From positions 1 to 6,193 of the forward strand of contig CAMWLX010000221.1 in the NCBI GenBank assembly GCA_947175225.1: a DNA stretch of 6,193 nt. The letters are read 5' to 3'. The position numbers and the translations under genes are program-made. The DNA is from an uncultured Porphyromonadaceae bacterium (lineage in GTDB: Bacteria > Bacteroidota > Bacteroidia > Bacteroidales > Muribaculaceae). Positions 1 through 6,193 of the stretch are shown here, one piece after another. The notes below the pieces were generated by a model. It worked only from the letters and a program-made list of their open reading frames with translations, had not been told where the DNA came from and made no database searches. Each line of letters starts with the position of its first letter. The stretch's first letter is position 1.

Positions 1-89
1 TGGAAGTTTGTTATAATGCTCTTTATTTTTACTTAGGTTATTTTTTATCCTTCTGTGTTTTTTGTATAGTTTAAGATAGATTTTTATAG

Positions 90-120
90 TTTTCATTAGT
101 TATGATAGATGATAAGTTTG
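90..120 (+). promoter_or_regulatory. Candidate Bacteroides-type promoter upstream of hsdM
   Basis: TAAGTTTG at 113-120 matches the Bacteroidota -7 consensus TAnnTTTG in full. Nineteen bases upstream, TTTT at 90-93 matches three of four bases of the -33 TTTG box. Transcription would start near 125, giving hsdM a leader of roughly 155 bases and leaving out the start of the small ORF at 102. An alternative is TTTG at 61-64 with TAGTTTTC at 87-94 and a 22-base spacer, which would start a near-leaderless message for the small ORF. The region is very AT-rich, and a chance TAnnTTTG also occurs inside hsdM at 475-482, so the match alone is weak evidence. Confidence 0.3.
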
Positions 121-269
121 ATAAATTGGAATATTTACCTCAAATTCTCAATATACTTCGACGAAGAATTGATAATTTCAACATGCTTATTGTTGGAAAA
201 GCAATTACAGAGTTAGTAAAAAATGAATATCGGAAAGTGATGGAAATTCTCACCAACGATAGAGACTAA
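102..269 (+). CDS. Small hypothetical protein (55 aa) at the head of the R-M operon
   Basis: The reading frame runs from ATG at 102 to TAA at 267-269 and gives a 55-residue protein beginning MIDDKFDKLEYLP and ending EILTNDRD. An in-frame TAG at 87-89 rules out a longer product. I do not recognise the family. The sequence is rich in charged residues (an RRR cluster at residues 20-22, then VKNEYRK at 39-45) with regularly spaced Leu and Ile, which suggests a soluble, mostly helical protein. There is no signal peptide or membrane segment. It ends 11 bases before the hsdM start on the same strand, so it could be cotranscribed. Its base composition is unlike hsdM: 15 of 60 bases are G or C at 121-180. 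A small operon regulator or accessory protein is possible, and so is a chance frame, since no clear ribosome binding site is seen and a candidate promoter overlaps its 5' end. Confidence 0.45.
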   Translation: MIDDKFDKLEYLPQILNILRRRIDNFNMLIVGKAITELVKNEYRKVMEILTNDRD

Positions 270-280
270 ACGTACTTATT

Positions 281-1798
281 ATGATCACAGGACAGATAAA
301 GAATCAGATAGACCGGATTTGGGATGCCTTCTGGGGCAAACAATCCGGAATTACCAACCCTATAACGGTGATGGAGCAGATGACATATCTGTTCTTCATG
401 AAGCTCCTCGATGATGCACAAAGGCAACGAGAGGCTATATCCAATGAGTTGGAGCTTGACTATGCTTGCGATGATACTTTTGCGTATGGTAACTGGCATA
501 ATCCCGAAACTGATGAAGATGTCTCTGCTGACTCACTTCGATGGCATGTGTTTAAGCACTATGATGCAGACAAAATGCACCGCCATATTCAACGTAACGT
601 CTTTGTTTATATTAAAACACTTAATCGCGGCGAGGACTCGGCATATTCCCGCTTCATGAGCAACGCTGTGTTTATGATAGCCTCACCTAAAGCGTTGCAG
701 ACCATCGTCGACGGCATCGATAATCTACCGATGACCGACCGCGACACGATGGGTGATGTCTATGAATACATTCTTGGCAAGATGGCTGCGAGTGGTAAAA
801 ACGGACAGTTCCGCACTCCACGTCACATTATCAGGATGATGGTCGAACTCATGAAGCCTACTCTTGAAGATACCGTATGCGATCCGGCGATGGGGAGCGC
901 CGGCTTCATCGTAGAAACTGCCAAGTATGTCAAGGAGCATTATGGCAAAGATCTGATGAACCGGCATAATGACGAGCATTTCCGGAACACGATGCTACAT
1001 GGTTTTGATACCGATCAGACTATGCTTCGCATCGGCGCGATGAATCTCATGCTCCACGACATTAATAATCCCGACGTGGCTTTCCTTGATTCTCTTTCAA
1101 GCGACAACAAGGATAATGAGCGTTACTCGCTTGTGCTTGCCAATCCACCATTTAAGGGGAGTCTCGATCAAGAAAGCGTGGATAAATCACTGACGGCTAT
1201 CACCAAAACGCCCAAAACCGAACTGCTGTTTCTTGCACTGTTTCTACGCATACTTCGCACTGGCGGCCGCTGTGCATCCATTGTGCCAGACGGGGTGCCT
1301 TCCGGAGATAAAAAGGCATTTATCGACATCAAGAAAGCGATTGTTGACGGCAACCGACTTGAAGCTGTAATCTCAATGCCGTCAGGCGTGTTCAAACCAT
1401 ACGCCGGAGTATCGACCGCAATTCTCGTCTTTACCAAAACCGGAGCCGGAGGCACCGACAAGGTATGGTTCTACGATATGCGAGCCGACGGATTTTCCCT
1501 CGATGATAAACGTAAGCCAATAGAAGACAACGATATTCCCGATATTATATCCCGCTGGAATAATCTGTCGGCAGAAGAAAATCGTCAACGCACAGACCAG
1601 TCATTCTTTGTACCGGTTGAGGAAATACGCGAGCACAACTATGACCTCTCTTTCAATACCTACAAAGTGACTGTCCGCAAAACCGTCGAATACGAAACTC
1701 CCGAGGCAATAATTGCCCGTACAACTCAGCTTCTAAACAAAATCTCCGAGAACGTCCTTTCTCTTCCAACCCTAATCAAGTCTGACCATGAAGCATAA
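281..1798 (+). CDS. hsdM: Type I restriction-modification system DNA methyltransferase (M subunit)
   Basis: This is the modification subunit of a type I R-M enzyme. With HsdS it transfers a methyl group from S-adenosylmethionine to the N6 position of adenine in the target sequence, protecting host DNA. The 505 residues are a full-length HsdM. An N-terminal helical HsdM_N domain (about residues 5-140, opening MITGQIKNQIDRIWDAFW) is followed by the N6_Mtase catalytic domain (about 150-465). Conserved QFRTPR lies at 176-181, the cofactor-binding motif I DPAMGSAGF at 201-209 and the catalytic motif IV NPPF at 288-291. The start at 281 fits the family's usual N-terminus, and no Shine-Dalgarno sequence is seen, as is common in Bacteroidota. 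The end overlaps the hsdS start by 11 bases, so translation is probably coupled. It is more GC-rich (35 of 60 bases at 1261-1320) than the flanking upstream DNA. It looks intact, with no missing motif. Confidence 0.97.
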   Translation: MITGQIKNQIDRIWDAFWGKQSGITNPITVMEQMTYLFFMKLLDDAQRQREAISNELELDYACDDTFAYGNWHNPETDEDVSADSLRWHVFKHYDADKMHRHIQRNVFVYIKTLNRGEDSAYSRFMSNAVFMIASPKALQTIVDGIDNLPMTDRDTMGDVYEYILGKMAASGKNGQFRTPRHIIRMMVELMKPTLEDTVCDPAMGSAGFIVETAKYVKEHYGKDLMNRHNDEHFRNTMLHGFDTDQTMLRIGAMNLMLHDINNPDVAFLDSLSSDNKDNERYSLVLANPPFKGSLDQESVDKSLTAITKTPKTELLFLALFLRILRTGGRCASIVPDGVPSGDKKAFIDIKKAIVDGNRLEAVISMPSGVFKPYAGVSTAILVFTKTGAGGTDKVWFYDMRADGFSLDDKRKPIEDNDIPDIISRWNNLSAEENRQRTDQSFFVPVEEIREHNYDLSFNTYKVTVRKTVEYETPEAIIARTTQLLNKISENVLSLPTLIKSDHEA

Positions 1799-2933
1799 TT
1801 GGGAAAACAAACGACTTGTAGAAGTTTGCAAATTATCCGCTGGAGGCGATAAACCTGTAGAAACAACAAAAGAGAAAACTTTAACCAATGTAATTCCAGT
1901 ATATTCCAACGGAATAGAAAAGGACGGACTATATGGTTATTGCAGTAAGGCGAAGGTCTTTAATGATGCTTTGACTATATCCGGTAGAGGAACTATAGGC
2001 TACCCGTCTATAAAAAGAGAACCCTTTGTCCCCATTATAAGACTTATTGTTGCAGAACCAAAAGATAATATAAAAGTAGATTATCTCTATTATTGGGTAC
2101 ATAATAGACGATTCTCAGGGAATGGAGTGGCAATTCCACAGTTGACAGTACCCATGATTAAGAATGAAATCATACCTGTTCCGCCGATGGATGTGCAAGA
2201 GCAGATTGTGGCGGAGTTGGACAAGATAAATGAGATAATAAGCGATTGCAATGGAGCTATACGCAATCTCGATGCCCTTGCCCAATCCCTTTTCTACGAC
2301 TACTTCGGCGACCCCATCACCAACCCCAAAGGCTGGGATACTGTAACATTGGGCTTTGTGTCTTCCAAAATATCCAATGGCGCAAATGCAAAAATAGAGC
2401 ATGACACTTACAAATCGAGTGGAATAATGTTTTTTAGATGTCAAAATGTTTGGAAGAATCGGATTGATTATGCAGATATTGTATATGTGGATGAGAAATT
2501 TAATCAACAATTTAAATCTTCTTCTCTTAAACATAATGATCTTCTTGTTACAAAGATTGGTAGGTTATATACTGAGAATAGTAGCCTTGGTAGAGTTTCA
2601 ATATATGAAGGAGAAGATGATAAAGCTAATCTCAGTGGAAATTTGAGTTTTATTCGACTAACTAAAGAGGTAAATCCCAAATTTATCCTTTATATGCTTA
2701 TATCTGATTATTTTAGAGACTATGTTCGAAATACCACGACTGGTGGTATAGATAAGCGTGCTCTCAATAACTCTCAATTAAAAGCATTTCCGATCTTTCT
2801 GCCGCCGCTCGAACTTCAAAAGAAGTTTGCAGCCCGCATCGAGCAGATAGAGCAGCAGAAGAAAGGTTTGGAGGAGACGATTGCGAATATGCAGACGCTC
2901 CTTAACAGCCGTATGGATTATTGGTTTAATTAA
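1788..2933 (+). CDS. hsdS: Type I restriction-modification system specificity subunit (S)
   Basis: HsdS reads the bipartite DNA target and scaffolds the HsdM and HsdR subunits. At 381 residues it has the usual two-domain plan. Target recognition domain 1 spans about residues 1-130, including the ISGRGTIGYPSI segment at 64-75 that is typical of this TRD type. A central conserved helical region covers about 131-182 (PPMDVQEQIVAELDKI, then LFYDYFGDPITNPKGW). TRD2 spans about 183-337. The distal conserved region is about 338-381 (LPPLELQKKFAARIEQI, ending MDYWFN). The two conserved helices would form the spacer that sets the distance between half-sites. The target sequence cannot be read from the protein by eye. 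The TRD-coding DNA is far more AT-rich than the conserved regions, which suggests domain exchange. It overlaps hsdM by 11 bases. No partner hsdS fragment or invertase is visible nearby. Confidence 0.95.
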   Translation: MKHNWENKRLVEVCKLSAGGDKPVETTKEKTLTNVIPVYSNGIEKDGLYGYCSKAKVFNDALTISGRGTIGYPSIKREPFVPIIRLIVAEPKDNIKVDYLYYWVHNRRFSGNGVAIPQLTVPMIKNEIIPVPPMDVQEQIVAELDKINEIISDCNGAIRNLDALAQSLFYDYFGDPITNPKGWDTVTLGFVSSKISNGANAKIEHDTYKSSGIMFFRCQNVWKNRIDYADIVYVDEKFNQQFKSSSLKHNDLLVTKIGRLYTENSSLGRVSIYEGEDDKANLSGNLSFIRLTKEVNPKFILYMLISDYFRDYVRNTTTGGIDKRALNNSQLKAFPIFLPPLELQKKFAARIEQIEQQKKGLEETIANMQTLLNSRMDYWFN

Positions 2934-2957
2934 AATGTGAGACACGTCTCACATTTT
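2932..2957. repeat. Perfect 12-bp inverted repeat between hsdS and the nuclease gene
   Basis: The left arm AAAATGTGAGAC (2932-2943) and the right arm GTCTCACATTTT (2946-2957) are exact reverse complements separated by only AC. As RNA this could fold into an 11-12 bp hairpin. It begins inside the hsdS stop codon and ends 15 bases before the preferred ATG of the DUF1016 gene. It could be an operator, an RNA element that alters expression of the downstream genes, or a weak terminator, since the right arm ends in only four T residues. The sequence does not decide among these. Confidence 0.9.
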
Positions 2958-2972
2958 CAAAAGAAAGAAATC

Positions 2973-4025
2973 ATGGCAAACATTGTAAATAAAAACAGTC
3001 AGTTAGGAATACCTCAACAAGAGTATGATACGCTTGTTGAGAGAATTGACAATCTGTGGTCGGCGGCTCGCAACCGCGCAGCTGTTGCCGTTAATACAGA
3101 ATTACTTGATGCCAATTGGGAAACAGGACAATATATTGTTGAGTTTGAGCAGAAAGGCAAGATACGTGCTGAATACGGTAAACAATTGCTTATAAGACTT
3201 GCACGAGATTTGACTGCGCGGAGAGGCAAAGGATTTAGCCGCTCTAACCTGACATATATGAGAAAGCTCTATCTGGCGTTTCCAAAATGTGAGACAATGT
3301 CTCACGAATTGACATGGAGCCATTATTTCGAGTTGCTGAAATGTGAAAATGAGATGGAACTTCAATTCTATATGCATGAGGCCATCAATCAGAAATGGAA
3401 GATAAGAGAGTTAAAACGTCAAATTAAGTCCTCTCTTTTCCAGCGCATTGCACTAAGTAAAGACAAAAAGAGTGTGTTGGTATTGGCGCAGCAAGGACAT
3501 TCTATTATGACTGCCGACGATATAATTCATGACCCCTTTGTTCTTGAATTTACCGGTATCCCTACGAAAAAGCGATACAAAGAAGGAGAACTTGAAAAGG
3601 CTCTGAAAGACAACATGGAAAAATTCCTGCTCGAACTGGGCAGAGGTTTCGCTTTTGTTGGACGACAATATTCAATGCCAATCGGCGGTCGCAATATGAG
3701 GGTGGATTTGGTATTCTACCATACCATTCTAAAATGTTATGTACTAATTGATTTGAAGCGTGATGAGATACAACACGGTGATATCGGACAAATGAATTTG
3801 TATCTCAACTACTTCAAGGCAGAAGTATGTATGCCAGACGACAATCCACCGATCGGAATAGTTTTAGGGGCGAGACGTGATGAAGTATTGATGGACTATG
3901 CTCTTGGAGGAATAACCAACCACTTGTTCGTGGCTCGTTATCAACTATATCTTCCTAAAAAGGAGGAACTGCAAGCACAGCTTGATAAAATTCTAAACGA
4001 GACAGAAGAAGATAGCTTATGTTGA
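2973..4025 (+). CDS. PD-(D/E)XK nuclease domain protein, DUF1016/YhcG family
   Basis: This 350-residue protein belongs to the DUF1016 (YhcG-like) family, whose C-terminal half is a PD-(D/E)XK nuclease fold. Residues 15-150 match the N-terminal DUF1016 domain, with EYGKQLL near 67-73, GKGFSRSNLTYMRKLY at 85-100 and LTWSHYFELLKC at 113-124. The nuclease core covers about 205-335: GRGFAFVGRQ at 223-232, Asp245 in MRVDLVFYH, the D-x-K pair Asp260/Lys262 in VLIDLK, and GQMNLYLNY at 272-280. The catalytic residues appear present, with Asp in the position where many relatives have Glu. I prefer ATG 2973 over the in-frame GTG 2937, because GTG lies inside the inverted repeat and ATG follows an A-rich AAGAAAGAAAT leader. 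It overlaps hsdR by 7 bases, so it belongs to the operon. Members of this family often accompany type I R-M genes in Bacteroidota. Its task there (extra nuclease, modulator or separate defence effector) is unknown. Confidence 0.9.
   Translation: MANIVNKNSQLGIPQQEYDTLVERIDNLWSAARNRAAVAVNTELLDANWETGQYIVEFEQKGKIRAEYGKQLLIRLARDLTARRGKGFSRSNLTYMRKLYLAFPKCETMSHELTWSHYFELLKCENEMELQFYMHEAINQKWKIRELKRQIKSSLFQRIALSKDKKSVLVLAQQGHSIMTADDIIHDPFVLEFTGIPTKKRYKEGELEKALKDNMEKFLLELGRGFAFVGRQYSMPIGGRNMRVDLVFYHTILKCYVLIDLKRDEIQHGDIGQMNLYLNYFKAEVCMPDDNPPIGIVLGARRDEVLMDYALGGITNHLFVARYQLYLPKKEELQAQLDKILNETEEDSLC
3284..3305. repeat. Second, partial copy of the inverted repeat, inside the nuclease gene
   Basis: AAAATGTGAGAC at 3284-3295 is identical to the left arm of the repeat at 2932-2943. 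It is followed by AAT and then GTCTCAC (3299-3305), so GTGAGAC and GTCTCAC form a 7-bp inverted repeat with a 3-base spacer. It lies within codons for KCETMSH (residues 105-111). The shared string is read here as TGT-GAG-ACA, whereas the upstream copy would be read GTG-AGA-CAC in the same frame. The match is therefore at DNA or RNA level and is not a repeated peptide. Confidence 0.7.
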
Positions 4026-6193
4026 ATTTCGATTACCTCAAAAATATACCAGAGCTCAGTGAGCTTCACCGACTTTGTGACTTGTGCGAGCAACGACAGT
4101 CCACTGAGCCGGATTCTTCAGCTATAAATGCTCGAAAAGCACTCGAATGGCTTGTTAAAGCGATATTCATGATGAAGGGTGAGACGATTCCAGAACGCGC
4201 CACACTCTTTAATCTCACTGCATCTCCTATTTTCACTGATTTCATCGCTGATCCGGAACTAATGAAGGCTGTCCACTGGATTAGAAAGGTAGGTAATATG
4301 GCTGCTCACGACGGTAAGGTCACAAAAGGAGATTCATTCTTCACGGTTCTTAACTTGTATAATCTCGTCGGGGGTGTGCTTCTCAAACTTCATGTGCTCA
4401 ATAGTCTTGCGCCTTTTGATAGATCGCTATTGCCTACGCGTCCGGCACGTCCTCGAATTATTGTTCCCGTTCCAACAGAACCGACACCCGATGAATTCGT
4501 AGCTACTGTTGAACCGGAGCAAGTAGCTGAGGCTCCATCGGTAAATGCAAATGTTTCATGGGGCGACATATCTGAGGCAGAAACGCGCCGACGGTTTATT
4601 GACCTCATGCTCCGTGAAGCCGGTTGGGAGGTAATGGAGACCGAAGGGGATATTTCCGGAGGTAAGGCTTGTATTGAAATCGAGGTTGACGGTATGCCAA
4701 ATACGACGGGCAAAGGATATGCCGATTATGTATTGTTTGGAACAGACGGAAAACCTCTTGCTGTAGTTGAAGCAAAAAGAACAAGCGTAGACCCAATCGT
4801 AGGTAAACATCAAGCAGAGCTATATGCTGATGCGCTGGAACGCCGCTATCATGTGAGACCGGTAATCTACTACACCAATGGTTACGAGATTCACTGTATT
4901 GACGGTATGGGATATCCCCCACGCCGATTGTTTGCATTCCATACTGCAAAAGATCTGGAACTCATAATGTCACGGCGGACGTCTCGTACAGATATCGTCG
5001 ATTTTTCGGTAAAGAGAGAGATTACTGACCGCTACTATCAGGAACGGGCAGTGAAATATATGTGCCAATGGTTTAACGGGCATCATCGCCGAGGCTTACT
5101 CGTAATGGCTACCGGTACGGGTAAAACGCGTACTGCCATATCGCTTGTCGATGTGCTTCAGCGCAATAATTGGGTAAAGAATACACTTTTTCTTGCAGAC
5201 CGCACTTCTTTGGTAAATCAGGCAGCGCGGAATTTTTCCAAGCTCATGCCCAATGTAAATATAACGATACTGAGCGATAAGACAACCGAAACGGACCTCA
5301 ACGCGAGAATCGTATTCTCAACTTATCAAACAATGATTAACTATGTCAATACCGATGATAAGCCTTTCAGCATCGGGCGATTCGACCTAATAATAATTGA
5401 TGAAGCACATCGCTCGGTATTCGGCAAGTTTGGTGACATATTCCGCTATTTCGATTCATTGCTTGTGGGTCTGACTGCAACACCGCGCGATCAAGTGGAT
5501 AAGTCTACATACGAACTGTTGCACTTGGAGGGTGGAGAGCCAACCGATTATTATGAATATCGTACCGCTATTGATGATGGTTATCTTGTGGACTACAAGG
5601 GTTTCATACGAGGCTCAAAAATTGTCAACGAGGGCATTAAATATGATGATCTTTCATACGATGAGAAGCAGGAACTTGAACAGGTCTGGGAATATGAACA
5701 AGTGAACAAAGACCCTGACGAGGAATGGCAACCACGCAACATTGACGAAAAGGAGATATTCAAATATATCTACAACACCGATACCATCGACAAGATGCTA
5801 CAAGACCTGATGGAAAACGGGCTGAAGGTTCAGGCGGAAGAAATGATCGGTAAAACGATAATTTTTGCCATGAACACAAAAACTGCAAAGCTGATTGTTG
5901 AGCGTTTCAATATCCTGTATCCGGAATATGGACCGAAATTCTGCGAACAGATAGACTATTCTATAAATTACTCTCAGGATCTGATCAATAAATTCAGTCT
6001 GCGTGATAGTCTGCCACAGATTGCGGTTTCAGTTGATATGCTTGATACGGGTATAGATGTCCCCGATGTGCTTAATCTTGTATTCTTCAAACGTGTGCGC
6101 TCCAAAATCAAGTTTATGCAAATGATTGGTCGTGGCACACGTCTGAGCGAGGATATCTTTGGCGATGGTCTACACAAGGAGTTTTTCTACATC
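4019..6193 (+). CDS. hsdR: Type I restriction endonuclease and DNA translocase subunit (R), 3' end beyond window
   Basis: HsdR joins the M and S subunits to pump DNA by ATP hydrolysis and to cut unmethylated DNA away from the target. The frame is open from ATG 4019 to the window edge: 725 residues with no stop. An N-terminal DUF4145-like helical domain (about 34-125, with RKALEWLVKAIF and VGNMAAHDG) leads through a Pro/Glu-rich linker (about 138-178) to the nuclease domain. There Asp236 (GYADYVLF), Glu251-Ala-Lys253 and the QxxxY motif Gln265-Tyr269 are present. The SF2 motor follows: Walker A MATGTGKT (363-370), DEAH (461-464), GLTATP (484-489), a motif V region SVDMLDTGIDVPD (671-683) and motif VI QMIGRGTR (701-708). 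The start overlaps the preceding gene's stop as ATGTTGA, so coupling is likely. Relatives run to about 900-1100 residues, so the C-terminal assembly domain should lie just outside. No damage is seen in the visible part. Confidence 0.95.
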   Translation, partial: MLNFDYLKNIPELSELHRLCDLCEQRQSTEPDSSAINARKALEWLVKAIFMMKGETIPERATLFNLTASPIFTDFIADPELMKAVHWIRKVGNMAAHDGKVTKGDSFFTVLNLYNLVGGVLLKLHVLNSLAPFDRSLLPTRPARPRIIVPVPTEPTPDEFVATVEPEQVAEAPSVNANVSWGDISEAETRRRFIDLMLREAGWEVMETEGDISGGKACIEIEVDGMPNTTGKGYADYVLFGTDGKPLAVVEAKRTSVDPIVGKHQAELYADALERRYHVRPVIYYTNGYEIHCIDGMGYPPRRLFAFHTAKDLELIMSRRTSRTDIVDFSVKREITDRYYQERAVKYMCQWFNGHHRRGLLVMATGTGKTRTAISLVDVLQRNNWVKNTLFLADRTSLVNQAARNFSKLMPNVNITILSDKTTETDLNARIVFSTYQTMINYVNTDDKPFSIGRFDLIIIDEAHRSVFGKFGDIFRYFDSLLVGLTATPRDQVDKSTYELLHLEGGEPTDYYEYRTAIDDGYLVDYKGFIRGSKIVNEGIKYDDLSYDEKQELEQVWEYEQVNKDPDEEWQPRNIDEKEIFKYIYNTDTIDKMLQDLMENGLKVQAEEMIGKTIIFAMNTKTAKLIVERFNILYPEYGPKFCEQIDYSINYSQDLINKFSLRDSLPQIAVSVDMLDTGIDVPDVLNLVFFKRVRSKIKFMQMIGRGTRLSEDIFGDGLHKEFFYI

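Noticed and set aside
1..101. Gene, RNA or terminator in the left edge sequence, including TATAAT at 12-17
   Set aside because: No open frame of useful length or stable stem-loop is seen. TATAAT is expected by chance in such AT-rich DNA, and Bacteroidota promoters use a different -7 box.
156..166. Small inverted repeat CTTCG-A-CGAAG upstream of hsdM
   Set aside because: The arms are only 5 bp with a one-base spacer, inside a possible coding frame and with no second copy. It is readily explained by chance.
725..1588. Minus-strand open frames opposite hsdM, and similar ones opposite hsdS, the nuclease gene and hsdR
   Set aside because: They lie entirely opposite strongly supported genes. Their translations show no recognisable domain and follow from the codon pattern of the sense strand.
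1788..2933. Phase-variable hsdS inversion locus (shufflon)
   Set aside because: There is a single hsdS only. No truncated or reverse-oriented hsdS copy and no site-specific recombinase are visible, and the short palindrome downstream does not match sequence within hsdS.
2932..2957. Rho-independent terminator ending the hsdM-hsdS transcript
   Set aside because: The right arm is followed by CAAAAG, not a long T tract, and the downstream genes are needed with the same operon. Partial attenuation remains possible, so it is listed as a repeat.
2937..2972. GTG start at 2937 giving the nuclease protein 12 extra residues (MRHVSHFQKKEI)
   Set aside because: The extension is encoded by the inverted repeat itself and does not look like a family N-terminus. 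ATG 2973 has a better A-rich leader. The longer form cannot be fully excluded.

Overview
The window holds most of one type I restriction-modification (R-M) operon. All of its genes lie on the + strand, in the order small ORF, hsdM, hsdS, PD-(D/E)XK nuclease gene (DUF1016/YhcG family), hsdR. The proteins resemble those of gut-type Bacteroidota (Bacteroidales). The clues are the HsdM/HsdS/HsdR subtype, the DUF1016 gene lying between hsdS and hsdR, A-rich leaders without Shine-Dalgarno sequences, and a Bacteroides-like -7 promoter box (TAnnTTTG). The assignment is inferred from family resemblance and not proven.

Layout: bases 1-101 are AT-rich with no convincing gene. Bases 102-269 can encode an unrecognised 55-residue protein that ends 11 bases before hsdM. 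hsdM (281-1798) is an N6-adenine DNA methyltransferase with intact motifs DPAMGSAGF and NPPF. hsdS (1788-2933) overlaps it by 11 bases and encodes a two-TRD specificity subunit whose recognition domains are much more AT-rich than its conserved regions. A 39-base gap then contains a perfect 12-bp inverted repeat. Next comes the nuclease-like gene (2973-4025). hsdR (from 4019) overlaps it by 7 bases and stays open for 725 codons to the window edge, so its C-terminal part lies outside.

How the genes work together: HsdM and HsdS would form the methyltransferase that marks host DNA at the sequence HsdS reads. HsdR would join them to translocate and cut unmodified DNA. The DUF1016 protein has its own nuclease core and is tied into the operon by position and by the overlap with hsdR. 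Its role is not known from sequence.

The core system is of a known type. The least explained features are the hairpin-forming repeat in front of the DUF1016 gene, with a related copy inside that gene read in a different frame, and the small ORF at the head of the operon. I see no RNA genes, CRISPR array, transposon, integrase or second hsdS in the window.
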